From positions 1 to 58,589 of the forward strand of contig QZKC01000046.1 of the NCBI GenBank assembly GCA_003599425.1: a stretch of DNA of 58,589 nt, given 5' to 3'. Origin of the DNA: Nitrospiraceae bacterium (GTDB lineage: Bacteria; Nitrospirota; Thermodesulfovibrionia; UBA6902). Positions 31,118 through 42,392 of the stretch are shown here, in pieces. The notes under the pieces were generated by a model, which did not search any database, was not told where the DNA came from, and was given only the letters and a program-made list of their open reading frames with translations. Made by a program: the position numbers and the translations under genes. The first letter of the stretch is position 1. The number at the start of each line of letters is the position of its first letter.

Positions 31118-32629
31118 TTATGAAGTCTTAAAAAGAATCTGCCTTGCAATTCCCACTATCTCTTTCCTCTCAATTTTATCAAAACCGATGTAGAAAAACG
31201 ATACCGCGTATAAGACTGCGTAGCAGCATTCATAGAGCAGTACAGTATAAAGACTTTCCGGGACGGCGAGTATTTTAAACAGCAGGAGAGCAGGAAGGGC
31301 TGCAAGGATTGAAATGCCGGGCCGGACGATTATCGATGAAATGAACTGGCCGCTCTTGATACTCAGTTTCTTTAACAGCATTTGGTTGGACGGATACCAA
31401 ATGAACAGATATCCCACGAGAGTACCGACGACATTCCCTGTTATCCCGATGTATTGTATCAGGATTGCGCTGACCAGAAAATTGATTATCCCGCCCAGAG
31501 TATAATATTTTACAAGATGCCTGATGATATCAAGGGAGACTGATATCTGGACCGCGACTACTCTTGTGGCCATAAACAGTCCTGTGATCATGTAGAGCTG
31601 AACAAGATATCCGTATTTGACGAAGTCATCTCCGACCCAGGCCTTTAAAAATGGTTCAGCAAGAAAAAAAGAACTGATGACCAGAGGGATTGATACAAAC
31701 ATTGAATACCGTGTTCCGGTCAAGTAGAGGCGATTTATTGTGTCGCGGCTGTTTCTTGAGTGCAGTTCCGACACGTGAGGGAGCAAGGCTGATCCGAAAA
31801 GATTGATAACCGTTGTAACGAGCATGTAAAACTGATACGCGATATTGTAAACGGTTATGTAAAAAGGCTGAAGGAAGATTCCGATCAGGAATACATCAGC
31901 TTTGTTACCCAGGAACCCGGTGATTTTTGTGATGAATTGTGGCCATGCAAAATTTATCACTTCGCGGCACATGGCTTTATTAATGTAAGAAAACCCTATC
32001 CTGTACTTGAAAACCCCATGAGCAAGAAAAAGAGCCGATGCTCCCATTACTGAACTTGATATAACATATGCAGCGCCTATGTATACGAGGCCTTTGCCAT
32101 AAAAAAATACGAGCAGCACCAATAATATTTTCTTCGTGATCTCTATCAACCTAAGGAAGTCATATCTCTGGAATCCTTCAAGAAGCCTGCAGAAAGGGCT
32201 TGAAAGGAGCTCTGTGAAGAGGTAGCCCAACAGGATAAAACCGAGGGATTTTATTTCTTGAATATGTTGTGCTGGGATGTTGAATATGGAGTCAATAAAA
32301 ATAAAGATCACTGCAAAGAGAATAGCTGATGTAACGATTCCCTGAACAACAAAAAAAAGCATAGCTGAATTGATAACTTCATTTATTTTAGAGAACTCTT
32401 CTTTTGCCTTGTAATGGGCAGCATACTTAACAACTGCAGTGCCTATTCCGTGACTGAAGAAATCTGCGGCAGTCACCAAAGAATAAACCAATATTAGAAT
32501 GCCATATTGTTCTGCTCCGAGGTTATTCACAAGGTATGCCACGAGGAAGAAGTTCGCCCCCATCGAAACACATTGTGAAATAAAATTGATCGTAGTATTT
32601 TTTATGACATGACTTTTCATCACTTTCAA
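31118..32629 (-). CDS. Oligosaccharide flippase family (Wzx-like)
   Basis: NTTINFISQCVSMGANFFLVAYLVNNLGAEQYGILILVYSLV; MATE-like multi-TM. Confidence 0.88.
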   Translation of the reverse strand: MKVMKSHVIKNTTINFISQCVSMGANFFLVAYLVNNLGAEQYGILILVYSLVTAADFFSHGIGTAVVKYAAHYKAKEEFSKINEVINSAMLFFVVQGIVTSAILFAVIFIFIDSIFNIPAQHIQEIKSLGFILLGYLFTELLSSPFCRLLEGFQRYDFLRLIEITKKILLVLLVFFYGKGLVYIGAAYVISSSVMGASALFLAHGVFKYRIGFSYINKAMCREVINFAWPQFITKITGFLGNKADVFLIGIFLQPFYITVYNIAYQFYMLVTTVINLFGSALLPHVSELHSRNSRDTINRLYLTGTRYSMFVSIPLVISSFFLAEPFLKAWVGDDFVKYGYLVQLYMITGLFMATRVVAVQISVSLDIIRHLVKYYTLGGIINFLVSAILIQYIGITGNVVGTLVGYLFIWYPSNQMLLKKLSIKSGQFISSIIVRPGISILAALPALLLFKILAVPESLYTVLLYECCYAVLYAVSFFYIGFDKIERKEIVGIARQILFKTS

Positions 32630-32647
32630 GGTTTTGGTGTAATATGT

Positions 32648-33988
32648 TTATAAAAATGGCAGCAGTTTTTCGGACCACTCCCTAACGTCATCAGCAGAGA
32701 ACCTTTTATCATACCGGCCGAGATAATCGCCGAACTTGAATTTAGACAGATTGCTTGCAATATCATATCCCTTCATCCCCAGAGTCCTCCTGACAAAGCT
32801 TTTGATCCTGTTTTTCATGGTAACCCCGCTGAGCTTTCGTATATCGGCATGTATCTCACGTGTAAGGGAATCTATGGTTTCTGCAACGCGTTTGCTGGTC
32901 TCTCCATCTGGTTTGAATATCAGTTCCCGGATTATTTTTTTTCTGTAAGTGTTCATTTCCTGCGATATGGAAAGTGTATTATCACTTATAGAACTGATCA
33001 GTTCTGAAAGATCTTGAACGGATTTGACGGTCCAGGAGCCTTCACGGTATTTTGGCTGCAGAAAATGATCGAGTGATGGCAGCAGTTCGATCTCGGCAGT
33101 ATATTTCCCCATAAGCCAGGCCTCTATGGCAACAGTTGAGCAGCGCTGTAAAGTAAGGTCGCTGACATTCAGGACATCCCATATGTACTCTCCTTCTATC
33201 AGGAATACATTCGGGTTCAATGTCTTTAACTCATCAGCAAAGCGTTGGTAGAGCATCTTTCTCTCTGAGGGATGGTACTTGAGAAGCAGGTTTACACCCC
33301 GCTGTTTTTTCGTAAAGCCGATAATAAGATCAAACATCATATTGCGGTATTCATATTCATATTGGGCCAGTTTTGCTGCATCACTGAATACCGGGATCCC
33401 ATTGGCGCGCTGCTTTTCAAGGTTTTTTTCCAAAAATGACGTATCGGGCCAGAACTCGGCATTGGCAAAATTTGTAGTGATCAGAATATTCATGCGGTGA
33501 AGTGGCATGCCGTATTTGTGAAAGAAATAATCTCTGTCTTTAAGGAGGCGTGACAAGGGAGGCAGATAAAAATCAAATCGGCAGTTCCCGGCAAGGCTGA
33601 CCTTTGATTCAGGCAGTACGTTGTTTTCAAGTATGGCGTTATGCATCAGGGAGTTCCATGCCAGATAACAATCAATAAAATCGATCCCTGAATATTTATG
33701 TGTAAAGAGGAGGGTTTGCTGATCGCTGAACGTTATCCCTTCTGTCGGCAGGATGAGTATTTTTATTCCGCAGGACGTTAAGTGACGAGCGTATTCATTC
33801 CGGTCTTTTTCGTAAAGGTTGTTGTAAATTACCATATGAGGCATGAAGCTGGATATCAGGGCACTGTCTTCGCCAAGGCGCACCAGTTCAACCGAATGCC
33901 CATAATTCTTCTCAAGGAGAAGCTTAAGGTATACGCTTGACGGCAGATCCCTCCATTTGTGATCTACCACTATCATGATCTTTGCCAC
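32648..33988 (-). CDS. Surface carbohydrate biosynthesis protein / glycosyltransferase-like
   Basis: KIMIVVDHKWRDLPSSVYLKLLLEKNYGHSVELVRLGED...; GNCRFDFY; LLLKYHPSE. Confidence 0.6.
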   Translation of the reverse strand: MAKIMIVVDHKWRDLPSSVYLKLLLEKNYGHSVELVRLGEDSALISSFMPHMVIYNNLYEKDRNEYARHLTSCGIKILILPTEGITFSDQQTLLFTHKYSGIDFIDCYLAWNSLMHNAILENNVLPESKVSLAGNCRFDFYLPPLSRLLKDRDYFFHKYGMPLHRMNILITTNFANAEFWPDTSFLEKNLEKQRANGIPVFSDAAKLAQYEYEYRNMMFDLIIGFTKKQRGVNLLLKYHPSERKMLYQRFADELKTLNPNVFLIEGEYIWDVLNVSDLTLQRCSTVAIEAWLMGKYTAEIELLPSLDHFLQPKYREGSWTVKSVQDLSELISSISDNTLSISQEMNTYRKKIIRELIFKPDGETSKRVAETIDSLTREIHADIRKLSGVTMKNRIKSFVRRTLGMKGYDIASNLSKFKFGDYLGRYDKRFSADDVREWSEKLLPFL

Positions 33989-33991
33989 AGG

Positions 33992-34909
33992 TTATTCCTC
34001 TTTGTTTCTTAATCTGACCATGAAAGGCCTCAACATCTTGCCTAAAAAAAGTTTAAACTTTAGCAACCGGTAAAAATTCAAAGCTGCGACTGATCCCAGA
34101 CTTTGAGCTGAATCATCAGCAAGCCTTTCAACCTGTTTTCTGGCAACGATCAATGTGTTCTTGTCATATGGGGATTCATTATCATAGAAGTAATCGCAAA
34201 CACTGAAACCGCAAGTCTTAAGGAGCATCGTTGCTGTGGATCTGCCAAAGTCCCATAAATGCGATTTCTGAAAATAACCAGGGTAAAGGTATTTCCTGAC
34301 TTTTGTCGCACGTTCGAGATCAGGAATTTCAAGGAACAAGAAACCATCTTCATCTAACTGCTGAAAAATGGTTTTCAGGATATGGCCTGGGTTGGTAGTA
34401 TGTTCCAGGACCTGAAAGGCGAATACTGCTGCAAAAGGCATGCTAATATTTTCTGGCATATCATCAGGATACATGCCGGCTACTACATTTAATCCATATT
34501 CTTTCTTGGCGTATTCAGCAAATCCTTTGCTTGGGTCAATTCCATAAACTGTGTATCGTTCACTGTTCAGCATATTCAGAAAATTCCCGCTGCTGCAGCC
34601 TATCTCAAGCACGCTACCTTTTGTAAGGTTATTGAGATGATTGGACAGGAGACGAAAACGTCGTTCTGCCCTTTTGTTCCGATAAGCGATCATTTCCTGT
34701 GAAGGGGACTCGCTGCCCCGGAACTCCTTAGAAAAACGGTTTGAACTATAAAATACGCGTAGTTCATCAGGGGTCATGCGGGGCGAAAGAAATACAAAGC
34801 CGCAGGCAGTACAAAATAAAGCTTTTTCACCGGAAAAAAAATGTCCTCTGTCTGTAACGAGCTTGAAATCATTTCCGTTACAAATGAGGCATTTGTCAAT
34901 ATGAATCAT
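33992..34909 (-). CDS. Class I SAM-dependent methyltransferase
   Basis: CLICNGNDF Zn motif; GSVLEIGCSSGNFLNML; QVLEHTTNPGHIL. Confidence 0.88.
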   Translation of the reverse strand: MIHIDKCLICNGNDFKLVTDRGHFFSGEKALFCTACGFVFLSPRMTPDELRVFYSSNRFSKEFRGSESPSQEMIAYRNKRAERRFRLLSNHLNNLTKGSVLEIGCSSGNFLNMLNSERYTVYGIDPSKGFAEYAKKEYGLNVVAGMYPDDMPENISMPFAAVFAFQVLEHTTNPGHILKTIFQQLDEDGFLFLEIPDLERATKVRKYLYPGYFQKSHLWDFGRSTATMLLKTCGFSVCDYFYDNESPYDKNTLIVARKQVERLADDSAQSLGSVAALNFYRLLKFKLFLGKMLRPFMVRLRNKEE

Positions 34910-34913
34910 GGAA

Positions 34914-36092
34914 TTATATTCTTAAAAGAGACAGGATCTCTTTATGAAATTCAGCAGTCTTTTCCCTGCATGCCTGGCGAATTTCAAAGAGTTTATTTTG
35001 CTCCTGTTCATTGTTCTGAAGTAATTCCCTCATGTTGCTGTACAATTTGTTTGTTGCCAGAGGGTCTGAAATTTCCACTGTCCGGTGTGATAGGCCAACC
35101 TTATCCATGAAACCTTTAATTTTATCATGTGTGGAAAGCGCTATGACAGGTGTGCCTGTACCAACACTGCATACGACAGAATGGCCGCGCATTCCTATGA
35201 CCAGGTCTGCTTTTTTGTACAGATCAAAAAAAAATGGGGCACTGTCAACCCCCCGCAGAGTCTCTGAAGCATTGAATCGGAACCGGGTGAATCCTGTTGG
35301 AAGACTCGCAACAAATTCTCCCATAACGCTGAAATCCCTGACCAGATGCGGGCAAAGGACGAAGTTCACCGGATATTCATCATCTATTTTCTGAAGCATC
35401 TTGCCTATCCGGCTGAAAAACGATCTCATCCTCCTTCTGAGGATAGCTTGACTTGCCAAAGGTATATGTCTCCAAAGATGGCAGTTAAATCTGTTAAAAG
35501 GGTTGTCGCCGGCAAGCTGAATCAGGATGTTGAACCTGTCGGGCATGAAAACATGATGTATGGTGTCAGAGACCGGAACGTACAGTCCCGGGTCAGGAAT
35601 TTCCACAACAGCGTCAAGTGGGTCATTCAGCATGTCCCTTAAACGTCCCAGGGTACCGTCATTGCGCACACTGAAAATCATGCTCTTGCTGGATGTAATG
35701 GCTCTGATCGATTGCAGGAGTTTTTGAGAATGCCGGTATTTCTGATTGGGGAACAAGTTGTGCCCAAGGGCATAAAAAACAACCGGAGTACGTATACTCT
35801 TTAACAGATCAAGTGGAATATTGAAGGCCATGCCTGTATTGTAGTCCTTCCTTCCTCCGTCCATCATGCCACCACCGCCTATTAAAAGAAGGTCGCATTC
35901 TGAGTTCACCCGTTCAACGAAAAGCGAATCAAACTTATTCTTTCCCCAGTAGTTATCATAATCCATCAGTGGATCGGAGATGAATTCAACGGGTCTCCTC
36001 CAGTCTTCTCTCATGGTAGTGTGCATGCCATAAATCAAAGCAGCATCACCGATATTTGTGGAGTGAGTGGCCAGGTGCCAAATTTTTATCAT
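34914..36092 (-). CDS. Polysaccharide pyruvyl transferase family protein
   Basis: LLLIGGGGMMDGG, LVIGMRGHSVVCSVGTGTPVIALS. Confidence 0.85.
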   Translation of the reverse strand: MIKIWHLATHSTNIGDAALIYGMHTTMREDWRRPVEFISDPLMDYDNYWGKNKFDSLFVERVNSECDLLLIGGGGMMDGGRKDYNTGMAFNIPLDLLKSIRTPVVFYALGHNLFPNQKYRHSQKLLQSIRAITSSKSMIFSVRNDGTLGRLRDMLNDPLDAVVEIPDPGLYVPVSDTIHHVFMPDRFNILIQLAGDNPFNRFNCHLWRHIPLASQAILRRRMRSFFSRIGKMLQKIDDEYPVNFVLCPHLVRDFSVMGEFVASLPTGFTRFRFNASETLRGVDSAPFFFDLYKKADLVIGMRGHSVVCSVGTGTPVIALSTHDKIKGFMDKVGLSHRTVEISDPLATNKLYSNMRELLQNNEQEQNKLFEIRQACREKTAEFHKEILSLLRI

Positions 36093-36132
36093 GAAATACT
36101 CCGGTTAATGGACAAATAAAACTATTAAACAG

Positions 36133-37275
36133 TTAAAACTGAAGCAGCTCGCACACTTCCCTGACAGCGCCTCTGCCACCGGGAAGCCTGCACACATAAT
36201 GTGAAATGTCTTTGATCAGATCAAGCCCGTCAGACGGACATGCTGCGAACGCGACCGACCTCATGCATTCAAGATCGCTGACATCGTCGCCGACATACGC
36301 TACATTTGACATGTTTATTTTCATTTTTCTGCAGATCTCCTTCAGGCAGCCGAGCTTGTCTTCAATGCCGATATGGCATTTGTCAATCTTCAGTTTCTTT
36401 GCACGCGCACTGACGATTGGGGAATTTTCTTTGGTAATGATCGCAACTTCGACGCCTTTTTTTCTCAGCAGTGCCAGCCCCTGGGCATCACGGGTGTTGA
36501 ACTTTTTCAGTTCTTCACCTTTCGCGGAGTAATACATCCCTGCGTCCGTTAGTGTGCCGTCTACGTCAACCACGAACAATTTAATATTTCTTATCACCTT
36601 TTTAAAATTCTCCCGGGCTCTTCTTATCAATAACCGTTCTGCAGCTTCCCAGTCTTCCGGCTCGTCGATCTCAACGGCTGTTTCAGGAGGCATTTCATAT
36701 ATTCCGATCCTGCCTCCAAGCCGGCATTTATAGCGTTGCAGTATGTTGCCCTTTGTAATGTAAAAGGCTCCGTTTTCCATTATCCATCCTTCCATATCCT
36801 GACGGCGCGGACGTTTACGGGGATTATAATTAAGCGCCTTTCCATCTGAGGTCCAGAAAAATCTTCTGGTGCGTACTCCCGTCAGCATGGAATCATATTC
36901 ATTCTTTTTAAATAAACGGAGAGCTTTATTAATATCATCCGGTGTTGTCAGCGGAGATGTGGCCTGGAGTGTTATGACTGTGCTGAAATCAACAACCCCG
37001 GCAAAATGGAACATAACCGATTCGGTTGAAGCTGTATCAGTAGCAAGTTCACCAGGACGTTCAATAATTTTTACCCCAAGTCCAAGACCTTCGACAACTC
37101 CGGCTATCTCTGCGCTGTCTGTAGAAACGTACACATTGGATGCTCCTATGGCTTTGCAGGCAGCCTCCAGCGCCCATGCGCATAAAGGCTTGCCTGCAAT
37201 GTCCTTGATATTTTTCCGGGGAATGGATTTTGAACCTCCCCGGAGAGGGATTAAAGCAACAATATTCTTTTTCAT
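36133..37275 (-). CDS. Fusion: acylneuraminate cytidylyltransferase plus KdsC-like HAD phosphatase
   Basis: N-term MKKNIVALIPLRGGSKSIPRKNIKDIAGKPLCAWAL (NeuA); C-term LFVVDVDGTLTDAGMYYSAKGEELKKFNTRDAQGLALL ... AYVGDDVSDLECM (KdsC-like HAD). Confidence 0.92.
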   Translation of the reverse strand: MKKNIVALIPLRGGSKSIPRKNIKDIAGKPLCAWALEAACKAIGASNVYVSTDSAEIAGVVEGLGLGVKIIERPGELATDTASTESVMFHFAGVVDFSTVITLQATSPLTTPDDINKALRLFKKNEYDSMLTGVRTRRFFWTSDGKALNYNPRKRPRRQDMEGWIMENGAFYITKGNILQRYKCRLGGRIGIYEMPPETAVEIDEPEDWEAAERLLIRRARENFKKVIRNIKLFVVDVDGTLTDAGMYYSAKGEELKKFNTRDAQGLALLRKKGVEVAIITKENSPIVSARAKKLKIDKCHIGIEDKLGCLKEICRKMKINMSNVAYVGDDVSDLECMRSVAFAACPSDGLDLIKDISHYVCRLPGGRGAVREVCELLQF

Positions 37276-37285
37276 GAATGGGATA

Positions 37286-38158
37286 TCAGAGCCTTTTCAG
37301 CTTTTTCCGCTGTACATCTTCGACATCCAGGATTTCTTTTTCTTTATAACGCAATGCCTTTTTGACGTTCCTCAGGTCTCTTGCAAGTTTCCGCATTCCA
37401 TCTGGTTCAAGGCTTGCCGCGTGGTCAGTGCCTTTCCATGTTCGGTCCAGTGTAAAGTGGCGCTCAAACCACTGCGCCCCCAATGTTAATGCAGAGATGT
37501 CCGCTGCTATTCCCAGATGGTGGCCTGAAAACCCTATGCCTTTTACCCTGCTTCCATATGTTTCATGAAGCCGTGTTATCTCGGAAAGACAGATCTCTTC
37601 AAATGATACCGGATATCCTGAGGTGCAACTGTAAATTACAAGGTCCCTGTCCCGTCCGTTCTTTTCAAAGAACTCAACGATTGTCTCTTCTTCGCGGCGT
37701 GTTGTCATGCCGAAGGACACATGTATTTGGCCGCTATATTCCTTGCAGAGATACTCGAACATATCGAATTTCATATTGCATGCAGAGGGGACTTTTATCA
37801 GTAAAGGGTTCAATGAGGCGATCTCTTTTGCAGACGTCATGTCCCACACTGATGAGCTGTAGATCACTTTCCACTCTTCACACCATGCTTTCAGTTGCCT
37901 GTGCTGGTCAAGGTTCAGCTCAAGGAATTCTCTGTGCTCTCCGTAGGTGCTTCCATAGGAATGGATGGGATTTGGATGAGGGGACCGGAATTCCTCAGGA
38001 GTTAATAATTCCCGCGGAGTTCTCTTCTGGAATTTGACGACATCAACTTTGCAGAACTGTGCCGCAACCTTGATCATTTCATGGGCGATTTCCATCTCCC
38101 CCTTATGGTTGCAGCCTATTTCTGCAATAACTACCGGGCCTTTATTGTTGGGCATCAA
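37286..38158 (-). CDS. N-acetylneuraminate synthase family protein (NeuB-like), no C-terminal SAF domain
   Basis: VVIAEIGCNHKGEMEIAHEMI...VVKFQKR...GFSGHHLGIAADISALTLGAQWFERHFTLDRTWKGTDHAASLEPDGM; ends at 290 aa. Confidence 0.9.
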   Translation of the reverse strand: MMPNNKGPVVIAEIGCNHKGEMEIAHEMIKVAAQFCKVDVVKFQKRTPRELLTPEEFRSPHPNPIHSYGSTYGEHREFLELNLDQHRQLKAWCEEWKVIYSSSVWDMTSAKEIASLNPLLIKVPSACNMKFDMFEYLCKEYSGQIHVSFGMTTRREEETIVEFFEKNGRDRDLVIYSCTSGYPVSFEEICLSEITRLHETYGSRVKGIGFSGHHLGIAADISALTLGAQWFERHFTLDRTWKGTDHAASLEPDGMRKLARDLRNVKKALRYKEKEILDVEDVQRKKLKRL

Positions 38159-38383
38159 TTGCTTTCTCCTTGTATGAAGGTACTGCCTTTAATAATCGTC
38201 AATAATATAATAACCCTGCGCTATAAATCCAGCTTTACAGCTTCCAGCGCTGCTTGCTTTAATGCTCCATGCCGTGTCATAATTGCCGTTATTTAATGAT
38301 ATAACTTGAAGTTAATACCCGCAGGTTTTAGAATATTGTACCTGGCGCTCAACACATACCAGAGGCCATCAGGAAGCATCGCT

Positions 38384-39349
38384 ATGAAAGAAATTTTAAA
38401 GAAAACCTTAGTTGCATCTTTCCTTGTTTGCATGCTCTTTCTGCAAAATTCGTATGGCGCTACAATGCTTGACAGGGTCGTCGCTGTCGTTAATGACGAG
38501 GTCATAACATGGAGCGAGCTGCGGGGCGTTATCGCGCTTGAAGGGGGAAAATATCTTGAGAATATCCCTGAAGACCGGAAAGATGAGGCCATGAAGGAAC
38601 TTGAGAAGAATTTTCTGAGCACTCTGATCGATATGAAACTGCAGCTTCAGGAAGCGCGGAGGGCAGGGATGAGCGTGAGCGACTCAGAGATAACCGGCGC
38701 CATAAAGGATATAAAGAAAAAATATAATTTAACTGATGAGGACCTGCTTAATTCCCTGCAGGCAGAAGGAATGAACATGGATGAGTACAGGTCCAGGCTT
38801 GGGGACCAGATCCTCCTTTCAAAGGTTGTCAATTTTGAGATCAAGACGAACATTGTTATCACAGACAGGGAAATAGAGCATTATTATGAAGCAAACAAGG
38901 ATAAACTGAGCACAAAAGAAAAGCGCAGGATACGTCAGATATTTCTTGCGGCGCCAAAGGACAGTTCGCTAAAAGGCGCCCTTGAGGCAAAGGCTCAGGA
39001 GATACTCCAGAAGATCAGGAGTGGGGAAGATTTTTCAAAAGTTGCAGAAGGAGCATCGGAAGACAAGAGCAGGCAGTTCGGAGGTGATCTGGGCTATATC
39101 ACCCGCGGCAGCGCCCTGAAGGAGATCGAGGATGCGGCTTTTTCGCTGAATGTCGGAGAGGTCAGCAAACCGTTCTGGAGCCCGGCAGGACTTCATATCA
39201 TCAAGGTGGAGGAAAAGACCGAAGCCGAAGGGCTTGACAATGTAAAGGACAGGATCAAGGGACTGCTCTTTCAGAAGGCATTCGAGGAGAAATACTCTGA
39301 ATGGATAACCGGACTGAAAGAGAAGGCATATATAGAGACAAAACTGTAG
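38384..39349 (+). CDS. surA: Peptidylprolyl isomerase, SurA-like
   Basis: Signal peptide from ATG 38384; MLDRVVAVVNDEVITWSEL; parvulin domain GEDFSKVAEGASEDKSRQFGGDLGYITRGS. Confidence 0.88.
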   Translation: MKEILKKTLVASFLVCMLFLQNSYGATMLDRVVAVVNDEVITWSELRGVIALEGGKYLENIPEDRKDEAMKELEKNFLSTLIDMKLQLQEARRAGMSVSDSEITGAIKDIKKKYNLTDEDLLNSLQAEGMNMDEYRSRLGDQILLSKVVNFEIKTNIVITDREIEHYYEANKDKLSTKEKRRIRQIFLAAPKDSSLKGALEAKAQEILQKIRSGEDFSKVAEGASEDKSRQFGGDLGYITRGSALKEIEDAAFSLNVGEVSKPFWSPAGLHIIKVEEKTEAEGLDNVKDRIKGLLFQKAFEEKYSEWITGLKEKAYIETKL

Positions 39350-39354
39350 AGAGT

Positions 39355-40896
<1,542 letters not shown>

Positions 40897-40906
40897 GAGA
40901 GATTTA

Positions 40907-40928
40907 CCCTCTTTTTGAAAAAAGAGGG
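40907..40928 (+). terminator. Palindrome after guaB, possible terminator
   Basis: ccctcttttt-ga-aaaaagaggg perfect 10-bp arms 11 nt after guaB stop; no clean T-run after it. Confidence 0.45.
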
Positions 40929-41021
40929 GCGAGGGGAGATTTTCTGTAAAATTTTTATCTTTAGGTTGTAAAGAATAATAAATTCAAAATCAAAGATACT
41001 CAAAGAGGGGGAAGAAGGGGC

Positions 41022-42203
41022 ATGAGTCTTTTAAACGAATATATCAATAAAAGGATGAGTGGTAACGACCTTGAGGTTGAGCTACTAAGATTAATCTCCG
41101 AATATAATAAACTTCGAAAAACATATCTATTCGTGTATGCTGCTGCAATTGGGAAACCGATTCCCTCAGTTCCGTTAGAACAATCAGATTTTTATGTTTT
41201 TCATGATTTGCTTTCAGGTAAGAAAGATTACAAAAGAGTTGATATTTATCTGGAGACACCGGGAGGAAGCGGCGAGACAGCCGAAGAAATAGTTGAATTT
41301 CTCCGTAATAATTTTGATACTGTTTCATTTGTCGTATCTGGAGAAGCTAAAAGCGCTGGAACAATCATAGTCTTGTCAGGAGATGAAATATTAATGACGG
41401 AGACTGGAAGTTTGGGGCCGATAGATGCTCAAGTTAGGATAGGACGCTTTGTTGTTTCAGCATATGATTATATTGAATGGGTGAATGAAAAGAGAAAAGA
41501 GGCCGAGAAGCAAGGGGCTTTAAATCCATTTGACGCTACGATGATAGCTCAGATCACGCCTGGAGAGTTAAGCGGAGTTTATCATGCATTGGAATATGCA
41601 AAGGACTTAGTTGTTGATTGGCTTACAAAGTACAAGTTTAAGAAGTGGATTGTTACAGAGACAAACAAATTGCCTGTAACTGAACAAATTAAAAGAAAAC
41701 GTGCTTCAGAGATCGCAAAAGAATTGACCGATCATTCAAAATGGAGATCTCATGGCAGATCAATAAAAAGATATGATTTAGAAGGCATAGGGTTAAAAAT
41801 TAAACGGGTTGAAGATGACTCAAAGTTGAGCGAGCTCATATACAGGATACAAATTGTTTGCAGACTGCTTTTTGATAATACGACAATCTTTAAGATATTT
41901 GCTACTGAAGACACCAAGATATTTAAACAAGCCGCACCTGCGAATGTTCCTATGAAAATCCCTGCTTCGGCAGTTAAACCTGATGCGGTTGAGATTGATC
42001 AAAAATGTCCGCAATGCGGAACAATTCATAAAATATATGCAAAGTTTGTAAACAATCCTAAGGTTGATCGGGAATTAACTGCAAAGGGGTTTAAACCGTT
42101 TCCTAAAGATGGTAAAATGATATGTAAGTGCGGGTATGAAGTTGATCTTTCCGGTATCAAGAATCAAATCGAAACAGATTTAGGAAGAAAAGTCATTGGT
42201 TAG
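41022..42203 (+). CDS. SDH-family Clp-fold serine proteinase with C-terminal zinc ribbon
   Basis: DIYLETPGGSGETAEEIVEFLR ... VVSGEAKSAGTIIVLSGDEILMTETGSLGPIDAQV (SDH/ClpP-like crotonase fold); C-term CPQCG...CKCG. Confidence 0.85.
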   Translation: MSLLNEYINKRMSGNDLEVELLRLISEYNKLRKTYLFVYAAAIGKPIPSVPLEQSDFYVFHDLLSGKKDYKRVDIYLETPGGSGETAEEIVEFLRNNFDTVSFVVSGEAKSAGTIIVLSGDEILMTETGSLGPIDAQVRIGRFVVSAYDYIEWVNEKRKEAEKQGALNPFDATMIAQITPGELSGVYHALEYAKDLVVDWLTKYKFKKWIVTETNKLPVTEQIKRKRASEIAKELTDHSKWRSHGRSIKRYDLEGIGLKIKRVEDDSKLSELIYRIQIVCRLLFDNTTIFKIFATEDTKIFKQAAPANVPMKIPASAVKPDAVEIDQKCPQCGTIHKIYAKFVNNPKVDRELTAKGFKPFPKDGKMICKCGYEVDLSGIKNQIETDLGRKVIG

Positions 42204-42212
42204 GAGGACGAA

Positions 42213-42392
42213 ATGATATCTGAAAAGCCCGAAGAAAGAAAAAAAGAAGAAGAGGCTCTAATTACTTTTCTCAAACGGACCAAAGACGGGGAATATGCCA
42301 GAATTGATAAGGCTTCTCTCGTTTATTCAAGAGTTAAGGAGCAGAGAGAACCATACTATAATGATGAGGAGTATTATTACAGCCTCAGATAG
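42213..42392 (+). CDS. Short 59-aa hypothetical protein coupled to the SDH-type proteinase
   Basis: Not in ORF track; GGAGG ribosome-binding site then ATG; MISEKPEERKKEEEALITFLKRTKDGEYARIDKASLVYSRVKEQREPYYNDEEYYYSLR*; 9-nt gap from upstream stop. Confidence 0.6.
   Translation: MISEKPEERKKEEEALITFLKRTKDGEYARIDKASLVYSRVKEQREPYYNDEEYYYSLR

Noticed and set aside
36869-37489. 206-aa plus-strand ORF opposite neuA/neuB genes
   Set aside because: Opposite strand of two well-identified enzymes; composition looks like an antisense frame.
37483-38037. 184-aa plus-strand ORF opposite neuB
   Set aside because: Antisense frame with no domain support.
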